64,000 nucleotides of DNA from Arthrobacter sp. zg-Y919 (GTDB lineage: Bacteria; Actinomycetota; Actinomycetes; Actinomycetales; Micrococcaceae): assembly GCF_030142045.1 (NCBI RefSeq), contig NZ_CP126242.1, positions 3,020,268 to 3,084,267 of the forward strand. The letters are read 5' to 3'. The position numbers and the translations under genes were made by a program. The notes beneath the pieces were generated by a model. It did no database searches, had not been told where the DNA came from, and saw only the letters and a program-made list of their open reading frames with translations. The stretch's first letter is position 1. The number at the start of each line of letters is the position of its first letter. Below are positions 43,430 through 52,305 of this stretch, piece after piece.

Positions 43430-43601
43430 CCTTCTGTCCTCTCCGCCGGCAGTCAACACCGGGTCGGCAAGTGCCTCAACGCCTAAGTTGCGTAACTACT
43501 ACTCGTGTCCCGCCTCCCGGGCGTTACTAACGTCACTGATTGATTGCTCGTGTCGAAACCGGGCAGGAATGCTGGCGGATCAATTATCGAGGAGCATCCC
43601 T

Positions 43602-44420
43602 ATGGGGACAGAAACTGGTTACTCACACGGGCGCACCGAGCATCGGGTGCACCGCCCCGTCGTCCACAGGCATCTGGCGGACCTCGGCAGCGCACCGGCC
43701 AGGGCGCAGTCCCGCACCGCCGTCGACCTGGAAGTGGTCATCCCGGCCTACAACGAAGCCGCGCGCATCCCGGGCACCCTGGAGGCTACGGCCGAGTTCC
43801 TCCATGCACAGCCGTGGACCTCGCGCATCGTGGTGGTCGACAACGGAAGCGCCGATGACACGAGCGCCGTGGTGCGGAAGCTCTCGCGCTCGGTGTCTGT
43901 GGACATCGCCCTCCTCGGGTGCTCCCAGCCCGGCAAAGGGGCCGCGGTCCGCCGCGGCCTGCTGAGCAGCCGTGCACGCTACGCAGGTTTCATCGACGCC
44001 GACCTTGCCACCCCCATCTCCACACTCGAAAGTGCAATGCCGCTCCTGGAAGCGGGCATCGCAGCCGTCATCGCTTCGCGTCATGCTCCGGGTGCGGAGT
44101 TCGTCCAGCCCCAGCAGCTCGGCCGGCGCCTCGGTGGAGGAGCCTTCCGCTTCATGACACGGCGCATGGTGCAGGGCATCGCGGACACGCAGTGCGGGTT
44201 CAAGTTCTTCGACCTCGCCGCCGCTAAGCGGGCACTGGTCGAATGCCGCACCATGGGATTCGCCTTCGACGTCGAACTCCTGCAGCGGATGCAGTCCCAG
44301 GGCGGACGGATCGTCGAACTCCCCGTGGCCTGGACCGACAGTCCCGCCTCGACCTTCCGCCCCGTCAGGGACGGTCTGGCGAGCTTCCACGCCGTCCACC
44401 AGATGGGGCGGGCACTCTGA
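43602..44420 (+). CDS. GT2 polyprenyl-phosphate glycosyltransferase (DPM/ALG5-like)
   Basis: The 272-residue protein has VVIPAYNEAARIPGTLEAT near residue 46, VVVDNGSADDTSAVV, and the metal-binding DADLATP (Asp132, Asp134), the form typical of enzymes that load glucose or mannose onto a polyprenyl phosphate. ADTQCGFKFFDLAAAK is also typical. No C-terminal membrane helices are visible, so it is peripheral. I chose ATG at 43602 with GAGGAG eight bases upstream. Its stop overlaps the next start (TGATG). Its likely product, a polyprenyl-phosphate sugar, is the donor class used by the GT-C half of the fusion protein two genes later. Confidence 0.88.
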   Translation: MGTETGYSHGRTEHRVHRPVVHRHLADLGSAPARAQSRTAVDLEVVIPAYNEAARIPGTLEATAEFLHAQPWTSRIVVVDNGSADDTSAVVRKLSRSVSVDIALLGCSQPGKGAAVRRGLLSSRARYAGFIDADLATPISTLESAMPLLEAGIAAVIASRHAPGAEFVQPQQLGRRLGGGAFRFMTRRMVQGIADTQCGFKFFDLAAAKRALVECRTMGFAFDVELLQRMQSQGGRIVELPVAWTDSPASTFRPVRDGLASFHAVHQMGRAL

Positions 44421-45889
44421 TGGAAAATCACCGTAAATCCCCGACCGCACACCTCGCCGGGAAACATCTGCTGGTCCTCAACTGGCGCGACATCCGGCAT
44501 CCCCAATCAGGCGGCGCCGAGCAGTACATGCACCAGATCGCCGTCCGCTGGGTCAAGGCAGGGGCCAGGGTCACCTGGGTGACCGGGCGCGGCAGCAACC
44601 AGGCACCGCAGGACGTAATCGACGGCATCACGGTCATCCGGGCGGGCGGCCCGCTCGGACTGTACGGCCGGGCGGCGCTCTGGATGTTCCTCAACGGCAC
44701 CAAGTTCGACGGCGTAATCGACTGCCAGAACGGTATCCCGTTCTTCTCGCCGCTCTTCCTGCCACGGGCGACGCCGGTCGTGCAGGTGGTGCACCACGTC
44801 CACCAGGACCAGTTCGCCACCAGGTTTGCACCACCCCTCGCGGCCGTCGGGCGTTTCCTCGAGAAGGACGTGGCGCGGGTGGTCTACGGCCAGCGCTCCA
44901 TCGCCGCTGTTTCCCTGTCCACCCGCCTCGAACTTCGGCGCCGCCTGGGCTACTCGGGCCCCATCTTCGTGGTGCCCAACGGCACGATGGACCTGCCCGA
45001 CGAGGTAGGACCCCGGGACCCGGACCCCACCATCACCGTGGTCAGCCGGCTGGTCCCACACAAGCGCCTCGACCTGCTGCTCGGCCAGATCGCCGTCGTG
45101 GTTGAAGCGATACCGAACCTCCGCGTGAACATCGTCGGTGACGGATCAGAGCGGGAGCGGCTGCATAAGATCGCCGCCGACCTCGGCCTGCTCTCGAATG
45201 TCACCTTCCACGGATACCAGCCGAATGCAGTCCGTGACGGGCTCCTCAGCCGGGCCTGGATCACCGCATCCACCTCCGCAGCGGAGGGGTGGGGCTGTTC
45301 CATCATCGAGGCCAACGCCTGGGGCGTGCCCTGCGTCGCGCTGCGGGTTCCCGGCATCCGGGACTCCGTGGTCGATGGGAAGACCGGCTGGCTGGTGGAC
45401 GAGCCCCGGGACTTCGGAGCCACACTCATCACGGCCCTGAAGGAAACCGGCAACGTGGAATCGGCACGTTCCATCACGGCCGCGTGCCGCGACTGGGCGG
45501 CCCGCTTCACCTGGGACCGGAGCGCAGCACTCCTTGCGGGGGTCCTGATCGAGGAAATGCGGGCTACGCGGGGAATCCGTTCCCAGCGCCGCCGCGCCCG
45601 CTCGGACATGTCCGCATTGGTCCGTTTCGCCACACCGGCGAACTTCGACCCGTCGACATCCCTGAGGGCCACGGACGAAGTCATAACGGACGGCCCGCAG
45701 ACCGCCATCCTCCTCAACGGGTGTGATGAGACCGATGCTATGGGCGTGATGCGCCGGATGGGTATCTTCGAGTCGGATATCAGCCTCGCAGACCGCGAAG
45801 GCATCCTCACCGGTCCCTCGACAGCACCGGTTGCGGGCGGCACCGACCTCCAGCCCGTACCAAAGGGCTTCCGGAGCCGCGCTACATGA
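44420..45889 (+). CDS. GT4-family glycosyltransferase
   Basis: A 489-residue GT-B fold enzyme. The N-terminal domain has LLVLNWRDIRHPQSGGAEQY near residue 18, with a glycine-rich donor-side loop. The C-terminal domain has ITVVSRLVPHKRLDLLL near residue 210, NVTFHGYQPNAVRDGLLSRA, and the EX7E-type AEGWGCSIIEANAWGVP. About 100 extra residues follow the catalytic domain, with no recognised motif (MRRMGIFESDISLADREG). It uses a sugar nucleotide in the cytoplasm. The ATG overlaps the GT2 stop and its own stop overlaps the fusion-protein start (ATGA). Confidence 0.9.
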   Translation: MENHRKSPTAHLAGKHLLVLNWRDIRHPQSGGAEQYMHQIAVRWVKAGARVTWVTGRGSNQAPQDVIDGITVIRAGGPLGLYGRAALWMFLNGTKFDGVIDCQNGIPFFSPLFLPRATPVVQVVHHVHQDQFATRFAPPLAAVGRFLEKDVARVVYGQRSIAAVSLSTRLELRRRLGYSGPIFVVPNGTMDLPDEVGPRDPDPTITVVSRLVPHKRLDLLLGQIAVVVEAIPNLRVNIVGDGSERERLHKIAADLGLLSNVTFHGYQPNAVRDGLLSRAWITASTSAAEGWGCSIIEANAWGVPCVALRVPGIRDSVVDGKTGWLVDEPRDFGATLITALKETGNVESARSITAACRDWAARFTWDRSAALLAGVLIEEMRATRGIRSQRRRARSDMSALVRFATPANFDPSTSLRATDEVITDGPQTAILLNGCDETDAMGVMRRMGIFESDISLADREGILTGPSTAPVAGGTDLQPVPKGFRSRAT

Positions 45890-48888
45890 GCGCGTCGGCA
45901 TTACCTGTGAGTACCGCCGTGCCCGAGCAGTTGGAGCGCGCCTCCACGCGGTCGGCGGCCTCCGAGGTCGCCCACAACAGCGGTCTGCTCTCCGTGTCCG
46001 CAGGCGTAGTGGGAGTCGTCAGCTACATCTGCACCCTCCTGATGGCCAATGCCCTCAGCTCCCAGGAGTACAGCAACCTGGCTGCGGCGCAGATGCTGTT
46101 GGGCATCGTCGGCATCGTCTCCTCCGCCCTCGTGCCCCTGCCCCTCTCACACGCAGTGGCAACTAATGCTGCCGGCAGCGCCGGCCGCCGGGACGGACTG
46201 GCGTTCGCGCTGACGGTGTCCGTGGCCGCGGGCATCGTGGCAGCCGGCACCACGGGAGCCGTTGTCTCGGCCTTCGGATCCCCTGTCCTGGCGCTGGTCG
46301 CCGCGCTGACCGCCTTCGTGCTGTTTGTCGTCGCCGCCCCGCTGGGGTGGCTGCAGGGCGAATTGAGGTTTGTCCGGTACGCGGCCGCCTCAATCGCGGA
46401 GGTGCTGGTCAGGCTCGGCTTCAGTGTGCTGGTCATCGCCCTGGCCTGGGGTGCGACGGGTGCCGTCCTTGGCTTCGCACTTGGCGCGCTGGTGATCCTC
46501 GCCGTGCCGCGCTCCTTTTACCGGGACATCACATGGCGCCCGCAGGTTCTCCGGGACCGCTGGCGCTGGTCGGAAACCGGCGACATCGCCCTGACCCTGT
46601 GCATCGTCACGGTCCTGACCGGGGCCGACGTCGTCGTGATGTCCTTCCTGGACGGCGGGACGGACGCGGCGGCCGGCTTCCAGGCCTTGTCCACCATCGC
46701 CAAGGGCCCCATCTATGTTGCCGCAGGCACGGTCCTGGTCGCCTTTCCCCTGCTGCGCCGGGCCGGTGCGGACCGGGAATCCATCCTCGTGTCCGCCCTG
46801 CGGTCCTTCGGCCTGTTGGCCATCGCCGCCTGCGTGGTCATCGCCACGGTACCGGCACCGGTCGTGGAACTGGTCCTCCCCGAAAAGTTCCATCCCTCGA
46901 TCGCCCTGCTTCCCTGGCTGGCGGGAGCCGGCCTCGGGTACGCGGTGCTCACGGTCCTCGCGACCATCCTTTTGGCCCTGCGCGCCTACCGGCGCTGCCA
47001 GCTTGGCCTCATCGCGGCTACGGTGCTCCTGCCGGCTGGGATGGCGGTGGGCTGGAGCGTCGGTGGTGTTCCGGGTGTGGCCGTCGGCACCGCCGCAGCA
47101 TCGCTCGCTTCCGCCGCGGTGCTGGCGATCATCGCTTTTCCGCTCCTCCCCCGTTCCACCCGGCGCCTGGCCCTCCAGGGCCTCCTTGCCGGCGCAGTAC
47201 TGTCCCTTCTCCTCCTCGTGGCCGGTCTCGTGCCACCCCTATGGATTCTGGTGGTTCTCATGACAGGTTTCGGTATCCTTGCAGGTCAGCGGCGTTCAAG
47301 CGCTCCCGAGACAGAACGGGAGGCGGAGCCGGCCCGGCCGGTGCGGCGAGGTCTCCGGGCCCCGGAGCGGTTCAGGCCGACCCGGAGCGGGCTGCTCGGT
47401 TTCATCGTGGTGGCCTGTGTTGCCTTCGGAGCCCGGGCCGTGGGCCTGGCCCGCGGATTCGAGCTGTGGGTGGACGAGATGCTGTACGCCCGCCTGGGGT
47501 ATTCCGTCAGCCTCGGCGAAATCCCCAACCTGCCGGACGGCCCGTTTATGCTCCACCCGCCCGGCTATTTCCTGCTCGAGGGTGCCGTGATCAGTGTCTT
47601 CGGCATCTCCGGAGACAACCTGGACCTCGTGCTGCAGCTGCGCTGGCTCAACGCCGTGCTGGGCGCCGTCAGCGTAGGGCTGGCCTTCCTCCTGGTCCGC
47701 ACGGTCGCGAACATGCCTGCCGCCTGGATCACCGCAGTGGTGATGACATTGGAGCCGTTCGTGCTGCGGAACAACAGCCGCGTGTTCCTTGAGACCTTCG
47801 GCATGGCCGTGATGCTCGCCGGGTTGCTGGTCCTCGTGTCCCTCATACAGCGCAACGCCCCCCGCTACCGGGTGCCGCGCCTCGCTGTGGCCGGTCTGCT
47901 CCTGGGATTCGCCGTCCTCACCAAGGACGTCTTCGTCCTCGGCGCCGTGGCCCCGATCCTCATCGCCGCCCTGTGGCGGCGGACCCTCGCCGTGCGTGAC
48001 AGCCTCACCGTCGTGGCGGCCGCCCTGGTCCCCTACACGGTGTATCTCCTGGTACTGGGCTTCAACGGGTTGCTGGACACGTGGCTCTGGGCTAAGGGCA
48101 GCGGGGTGCGCCGTGCAATCGGGCTCGAGCAGTCCACGGGATTCAACGCCGAGGGCGCACCGGGGATTCTAGGCCGGGTCCTTGACCAGATCGGCCAGTT
48201 CGGATCTTCCTACCTCCTCCTGGCCCTCGCCCCGTTGACCGGGCTTCTGCTGTGCTTCAGCGCCATCGCCGCGCGGCGCCTGCTGGGCCTGGTGGCGCTG
48301 ATGTTCGGTCTCTTTGGCTTGTACAGCGCAGCCTTCGGCACCCTCGAGGAGCAGTACGGCTACCCCGTCCTGGTCGCAGGTGTGCTTAGCACCGCGGTCT
48401 ACGCGGTTGAACTGGTGGAAAGGCGGCCAAGCTGGCGGACACCCGTCATTCTTTTCGCCGCCGCTTTAACGGCACTCACCGCGGTCTTTGGGCTTCGGGC
48501 CATGGTCACCGTCGACAACGGGTTCGTCCAGGCACGGGACTGGGCGAACGCGAACCTTCCGGCGGACGCCCGCGTCAGCGTGACCAACAGCACAGGTGAG
48601 CTCGCTTTCGAAAGCGATTCCCGCTTTGGTGTGTGGCCGTCGGCACCGCTCCTGGAGGCGAACGATGCAAACTACGTCCTGACCCAGGACCACCCGACAT
48701 CAATGGGCTACGGCTACGCGCAGCCGGCCATGTTGGAGTGGCTCGAAACCAATGCCCAACCTGTGTTCTCCGCAGAGGGACCCACCAACGGGAACACCGT
48801 CATTTGGCAGATCGACGACGAAACCCGCCGCAGCGGAGCGGCGGAGAACATCGGTTTCCCATCCGCCACCTACGAAACCGAGCGTTAG
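45886..48888 (+). CDS. Fusion of Wzx/MATE-like polysaccharide flippase and GT39-type GT-C glycosyltransferase
   Basis: One open frame of 1000 residues joins two membrane proteins. Residues about 25-465 have 12-14 hydrophobic segments and the layout of polysaccharide flippases (NSGLLSVSAGVVGVVSYICT at the start, AAGFQALSTIAKGPIYVAAG mid-way). Residues about 466-498 are a polar Arg/Glu/Pro linker. Residues 499-1000 form a GT-C enzyme: the catalytic pair in ELWVDEMLYARLGY (Asp530-Glu531), LHPPGYFLLEG near 556, further membrane segments and a soluble C-terminal domain. GT39 relatives use polyprenyl-phosphate sugars outside the membrane. Four-base overlap with the GT4 gene; the next gene starts four bases on. 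Confidence 0.85.
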   Translation: MSASALPVSTAVPEQLERASTRSAASEVAHNSGLLSVSAGVVGVVSYICTLLMANALSSQEYSNLAAAQMLLGIVGIVSSALVPLPLSHAVATNAAGSAGRRDGLAFALTVSVAAGIVAAGTTGAVVSAFGSPVLALVAALTAFVLFVVAAPLGWLQGELRFVRYAAASIAEVLVRLGFSVLVIALAWGATGAVLGFALGALVILAVPRSFYRDITWRPQVLRDRWRWSETGDIALTLCIVTVLTGADVVVMSFLDGGTDAAAGFQALSTIAKGPIYVAAGTVLVAFPLLRRAGADRESILVSALRSFGLLAIAACVVIATVPAPVVELVLPEKFHPSIALLPWLAGAGLGYAVLTVLATILLALRAYRRCQLGLIAATVLLPAGMAVGWSVGGVPGVAVGTAAASLASAAVLAIIAFPLLPRSTRRLALQGLLAGAVLSLLLLVAGLVPPLWILVVLMTGFGILAGQRRSSAPETEREAEPARPVRRGLRAPERFRPTRSGLLGFIVVACVAFGARAVGLARGFELWVDEMLYARLGYSVSLGEIPNLPDGPFMLHPPGYFLLEGAVISVFGISGDNLDLVLQLRWLNAVLGAVSVGLAFLLVRTVANMPAAWITAVVMTLEPFVLRNNSRVFLETFGMAVMLAGLLVLVSLIQRNAPRYRVPRLAVAGLLLGFAVLTKDVFVLGAVAPILIAALWRRTLAVRDSLTVVAAALVPYTVYLLVLGFNGLLDTWLWAKGSGVRRAIGLEQSTGFNAEGAPGILGRVLDQIGQFGSSYLLLALAPLTGLLLCFSAIAARRLLGLVALMFGLFGLYSAAFGTLEEQYGYPVLVAGVLSTAVYAVELVERRPSWRTPVILFAAALTALTAVFGLRAMVTVDNGFVQARDWANANLPADARVSVTNSTGELAFESDSRFGVWPSAPLLEANDANYVLTQDHPTSMGYGYAQPAMLEWLETNAQPVFSAEGPTNGNTVIWQIDDETRRSGAAENIGFPSATYETER

Positions 48889-48892
48889 GACC

Positions 48893-50272
48893 ATGCCCCA
48901 CCCCCTGACCGCGAGACGGAAAACCCGGGTACTGCTGCAGCTGAGCGTCATCGCTCTCCTGGCGGTGATTGCCGTCGGGAGTTTCATCGTCGTGGTCCAG
49001 CGCGGCGACGGCCCGGACGCCGCTGACGGCGGCACCCGGTTCGGAGTCCTCGCCTCGAAGTGCGACTCCGTGCGGTCCCGCGAACTCCGGCAGGCCGGGA
49101 TAAGCGTGGTCCACGTGGATCTGCGGTGGGATCTCTACCACCCGGAAGCACCTGCAGCAGCACCGGCGTACACGCAGCAGGTCTTTTCGATGCTGGAGAT
49201 CTGCCGGGACGCCGGATTCGACGTCGTCCTCGGGCTGGGGACCCAATATTCCCCGGAATGGGTGCGGGACCTGCCCGACGGCCGGTTCGTCGACCAGACC
49301 GGCGCGAGCAGCGAGTCAGCCGCGCCGAACCTGATGTTCAGTACGGACGCACGCTGGGCCTTCGAGACCTATGTCACGGAAGTGGTGCAGCTGCTGCCGG
49401 AAAACAGTGTCACGGCAATCCGCGTGGGAACCAGCGAGGCAGGTGAGTTGGGTTTCCCCGCCGAGCCACTGAGCAGCCGGAATGGCCGCAACAGCTTCTG
49501 GGCCTACAGCGATGCCGCACAAACGGGCAACGGCCTTCCCGACGGCATGGCGAGCACGCCGATGCCAGGATGGATGCCGGGCGACACGGAGTGGTTAGGA
49601 TCGGCGTTCACCGCGGACGACGCCTCCACCTGGTTCGACTGGTATACGGACTCGGTGACCCGGACTGTTGCCTGGCAGATCGGGCTGCTGCAAGGGCTTG
49701 GATTCGAGGGCGATTTCCACCTGCCCCTGGCTGGACGGGGCGTGCTGCCCGAGGACCGCGAGAGCGCGGTGCAGGCACTCCTCGACGGGACGGGTGACCG
49801 GGATGCAAGCCTTGAACGCGGGCTCTACTACCCGGATCAGTTGCCTGCCCTCAAGGATGCCGTACCCGAGGCGAGGATCGTTGCCGATATCACGGGCCTT
49901 GGCGACCCCACGGCAGTTCTCGCCCGCAGCGAATCTCCCCCCACCGATACGTGCCGGGGAGAGGATGCCGGTCTGCCGCTTGAGGAGACACCGGGAGTCC
50001 AGGACTGGTCGGCGTCGCGGTGGACCATTGCCGTCGCCCGCAGCGCGGGATATCCGGTGATGGGCGAAAACCCGGGCCCCTCCTCCCAGCCGGGGACCGG
50101 CAGCGCTGCCAATTCGGATCCGCTCCGGGATCAGCTGAAGTCCGGTGCCCGGTACGCCGGGGACTGCGGCCTGGAGATCTTCCTGTTCGCGTTCGAGGAT
50201 GATTTGTTCGCACCGGGGGCCGAGGTGCCCCTCTCCGTCTACGCGGACATTATCCGCGGCGTTGAAGGGTGA
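48893..50272 (+). CDS. Membrane-anchored TIM-barrel protein, glycoside-hydrolase-like
   Basis: The 459-residue product has one N-terminal membrane helix (VLLQLSVIALLAVIAVGSFI, residues about 13-33) with a basic cytoplasmic tail, so the rest is outside. The outer part starts RFGVLASKCDSVRSRELRQA, then VVHVDLRWDLYHPEAPAA and DVVLGLGTQYSPEWV, a pattern of beta-galactosidase/GH42-like (beta-alpha)8 barrels. A possible acid/base glutamate is in RVGTSEAGELG; DCGLEIFLFAFEDD near the end could hold the second acid. The family cannot be named with confidence. It overlaps the next gene by four bases. Confidence 0.75.
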   Translation: MPHPLTARRKTRVLLQLSVIALLAVIAVGSFIVVVQRGDGPDAADGGTRFGVLASKCDSVRSRELRQAGISVVHVDLRWDLYHPEAPAAAPAYTQQVFSMLEICRDAGFDVVLGLGTQYSPEWVRDLPDGRFVDQTGASSESAAPNLMFSTDARWAFETYVTEVVQLLPENSVTAIRVGTSEAGELGFPAEPLSSRNGRNSFWAYSDAAQTGNGLPDGMASTPMPGWMPGDTEWLGSAFTADDASTWFDWYTDSVTRTVAWQIGLLQGLGFEGDFHLPLAGRGVLPEDRESAVQALLDGTGDRDASLERGLYYPDQLPALKDAVPEARIVADITGLGDPTAVLARSESPPTDTCRGEDAGLPLEETPGVQDWSASRWTIAVARSAGYPVMGENPGPSSQPGTGSAANSDPLRDQLKSGARYAGDCGLEIFLFAFEDDLFAPGAEVPLSVYADIIRGVEG

Positions 50273-51456
50273 AGGGTATGACTAGTCCCCCACGCTCCAC
50301 GGTCACCGCACCAGTGGCTTCGGTCCCCCCGGAGCTCCACGGCCGGCTGCGCGTGCTGCATCTGGGGTTCGAAGATCCGCTCATGCCGGGAGCCGGTGGA
50401 GGCTCCGTTCGTACGCACCAAATCAACCGGCGACTGGCGGCGGGCGGATTCAGCGTGACTGTCCTGACCACCACCTATCCGGGAGCCGAGGAAAGGATCC
50501 AGGACGGAGTCCGCTACGTGCCGGTCGGCTTCGGGCAGGGACGCAACCGGCTCACCCGCCTCCTGGGCTATATTGCGCGGCTGCCGTTCGAGGCACGCCG
50601 ACGGCGTGGAGAAGCCGACCTTGTGGTCGAGGACTTTTTCGCCCCGTTCTCCAGCATGGCCGCGCCTCTGTGGTCGGGCCGGCCGACCATAGGGGTGGTC
50701 CAATGGCTTCACGCCGGTGACAAGGCCCGGCAGTACAAGGTGCCGGTGCACTGGTTGGAGCGGTTCGGCGTCCGTAGCCACTCCCGCATGATTGCGGTGT
50801 CCCAGGGCACCGCGGACAAGCTGGCGCTCCTGAACCCTGCTGCCCGTGTGGAGGTTGTCGGCAACGGCATCGACCGGAACTCGCTCGACCGTGAGCCGGA
50901 GCTCGGTGACAACGTCCTGTTCGTCGGACGGCTCGAACTGAAGCCCAAGGGCATCGACCTTCTGCTCTCCGCGTGGGCAGCAGCTGCCCCGCAACTCGGG
51001 GCGAAGCTCATCCTTGCGGGCACCGGACCCGACCACGAGAGGATCGAGCAGCTGATCAACTCGCTCGGGTTGTCAGAGTCGGTGGAGTTGGTCGGCTGGG
51101 TGTCGGGAGAGGCTAAGCGGGACCTCGTGCGCTCTGCCCGCCTCGTCGTCGTACCCTCCCGTCACGAGACGTTCGGCCTGGTGGCGGTTGAGGCCCTCGC
51201 CGGCGGAACCCCCGCGATAATTTTCGACATCCCGGGCCTTCGTGAGGTGGTTCCCCGGGACTGCGGCTGGATGGTGCGTCCATTCGATGTGCAGGCCCTC
51301 GCCGCCGAACTCGTGCAGCGGTATCCCGATGGTTCCACGCTGCTGGCAGCAGGCCGTCGCGGGCAGGCGTTCGCCCGGCAGTTCGACTGGGACGTCCAGG
51401 CGGACCGGCAGGCGGCCATCTACCGCAGCGCGCTGTCGGCGCGCACCGGAGGCTGA
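50269..51456 (+). CDS. GT4-family glycosyltransferase
   Basis: A 395-residue GT-B enzyme. The N-terminal half has RVLHLGFEDPLMPGAGGGSV near residue 29 and VVEDFFAPFSSMAAPLWSG. The C-terminal half has VLFVGRLELKPKGIDLLLSA, SVELVGWVSGEAKRDLVRSA and the EX7E region SRHETFGLVAVEALAGGTPA. GTG at 50269 overlaps the preceding stop (GTGA); ATG at 50278 is an alternative three codons in. It is the second retaining cytoplasmic glycosyltransferase of the cluster. Its donor and acceptor are unknown. Confidence 0.9.
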   Translation: MKGMTSPPRSTVTAPVASVPPELHGRLRVLHLGFEDPLMPGAGGGSVRTHQINRRLAAGGFSVTVLTTTYPGAEERIQDGVRYVPVGFGQGRNRLTRLLGYIARLPFEARRRRGEADLVVEDFFAPFSSMAAPLWSGRPTIGVVQWLHAGDKARQYKVPVHWLERFGVRSHSRMIAVSQGTADKLALLNPAARVEVVGNGIDRNSLDREPELGDNVLFVGRLELKPKGIDLLLSAWAAAAPQLGAKLILAGTGPDHERIEQLINSLGLSESVELVGWVSGEAKRDLVRSARLVVVPSRHETFGLVAVEALAGGTPAIIFDIPGLREVVPRDCGWMVRPFDVQALAAELVQRYPDGSTLLAAGRRGQAFARQFDWDVQADRQAAIYRSALSARTGG

Positions 51457-51503
51457 TCCGCTGACGTGACTGCCATACTCGTCCCGCATCCGAAAGGCCT
51501 CCA

Positions 51504-52295
51504 GTGATCTCCAGCCTGCCCCGCGTCCAGCACTCCCTGCTGGGCAACAATCCATGGCTTTTCCTCTCCCCGCACCTCGACGACGCGGTGCTGTCCTGCG
51601 GCGCGCTGCTCCAGGAGAGCGCACGCACCCGTGACATCACTGTGGCCACGCTCTTCACCGAGCCCGCGAGCCCTCCGCATACCCGCGCGGCGAGGACCTT
51701 CATTAGTCAATGCTGCGCCTCGGATGCCGGGTCGCTCTTCGAGGCCCGGCAGGTCGAAGACCGGGAAGTGTTGGAGGAACTGGGCGTGCGCCACCTTCAT
51801 CTGGGCCTCGAGGATGCCCTGTTCCGCCAACGGCATGCGGCGCCGGCAGCTGCGCTGGTGAAGAAGGTGCTCCCCGAACTTGTGCACCGGTATCCCACCT
51901 ACCGGTACGACATTGCCCTGGGGCGCATCTCGCGGGGGGACCGCACTCTGATCGAGAATCTCCGTCTGCGGGTCCGGGGGCTTCTGCAGCAAACCGGTGC
52001 TGAGCTGTTGTTCTGCCCGATCGGGATCGGGCGGCATGTGGACCATCTGATCACGCGTCGGGTAGGGACTTTTTTTCCGGACAAGGCGGTGTACTACGCC
52101 GATTTCCCGTACAACCTGTCTTTCCCGGTGGACCAGAAGTTCGTTACCGCGCAACGGCTTCAGCGAGGGACCTGGGACCGGCATCTGGCGGCGAAGGAGG
52201 CGATGATCAGAGGGTACGGCACGCAGGCGGACGCCTTGTTTCCCGACGGACAGATCCCTCTGGAACCGGAGGCGTACTACGCCCCCGCGGCGTAA
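51504..52295 (+). CDS. PIG-L (LmbE) family deacetylase
   Basis: The 263-residue protein has the zinc-binding family motif LFLSPHLDDAVLSCGALL near residue 19 and the second histidine site CPIGIGRHVDHLITRR near 175. PIG-L enzymes remove acetyl groups from N-acetylglucosamine-type sugars. It has no signal peptide, so it acts in the cytoplasm, perhaps on a lipid-linked or nucleotide-linked sugar made by this cluster. MshB of mycothiol synthesis belongs to the same family, but the cluster context favours a glycan role. It starts with GTG 47 bases after the GT4 gene. Confidence 0.9.
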   Translation: MISSLPRVQHSLLGNNPWLFLSPHLDDAVLSCGALLQESARTRDITVATLFTEPASPPHTRAARTFISQCCASDAGSLFEARQVEDREVLEELGVRHLHLGLEDALFRQRHAAPAAALVKKVLPELVHRYPTYRYDIALGRISRGDRTLIENLRLRVRGLLQQTGAELLFCPIGIGRHVDHLITRRVGTFFPDKAVYYADFPYNLSFPVDQKFVTAQRLQRGTWDRHLAAKEAMIRGYGTQADALFPDGQIPLEPEAYYAPAA

Positions 52296-52305
52296 ACCGG
52301 GGCGG

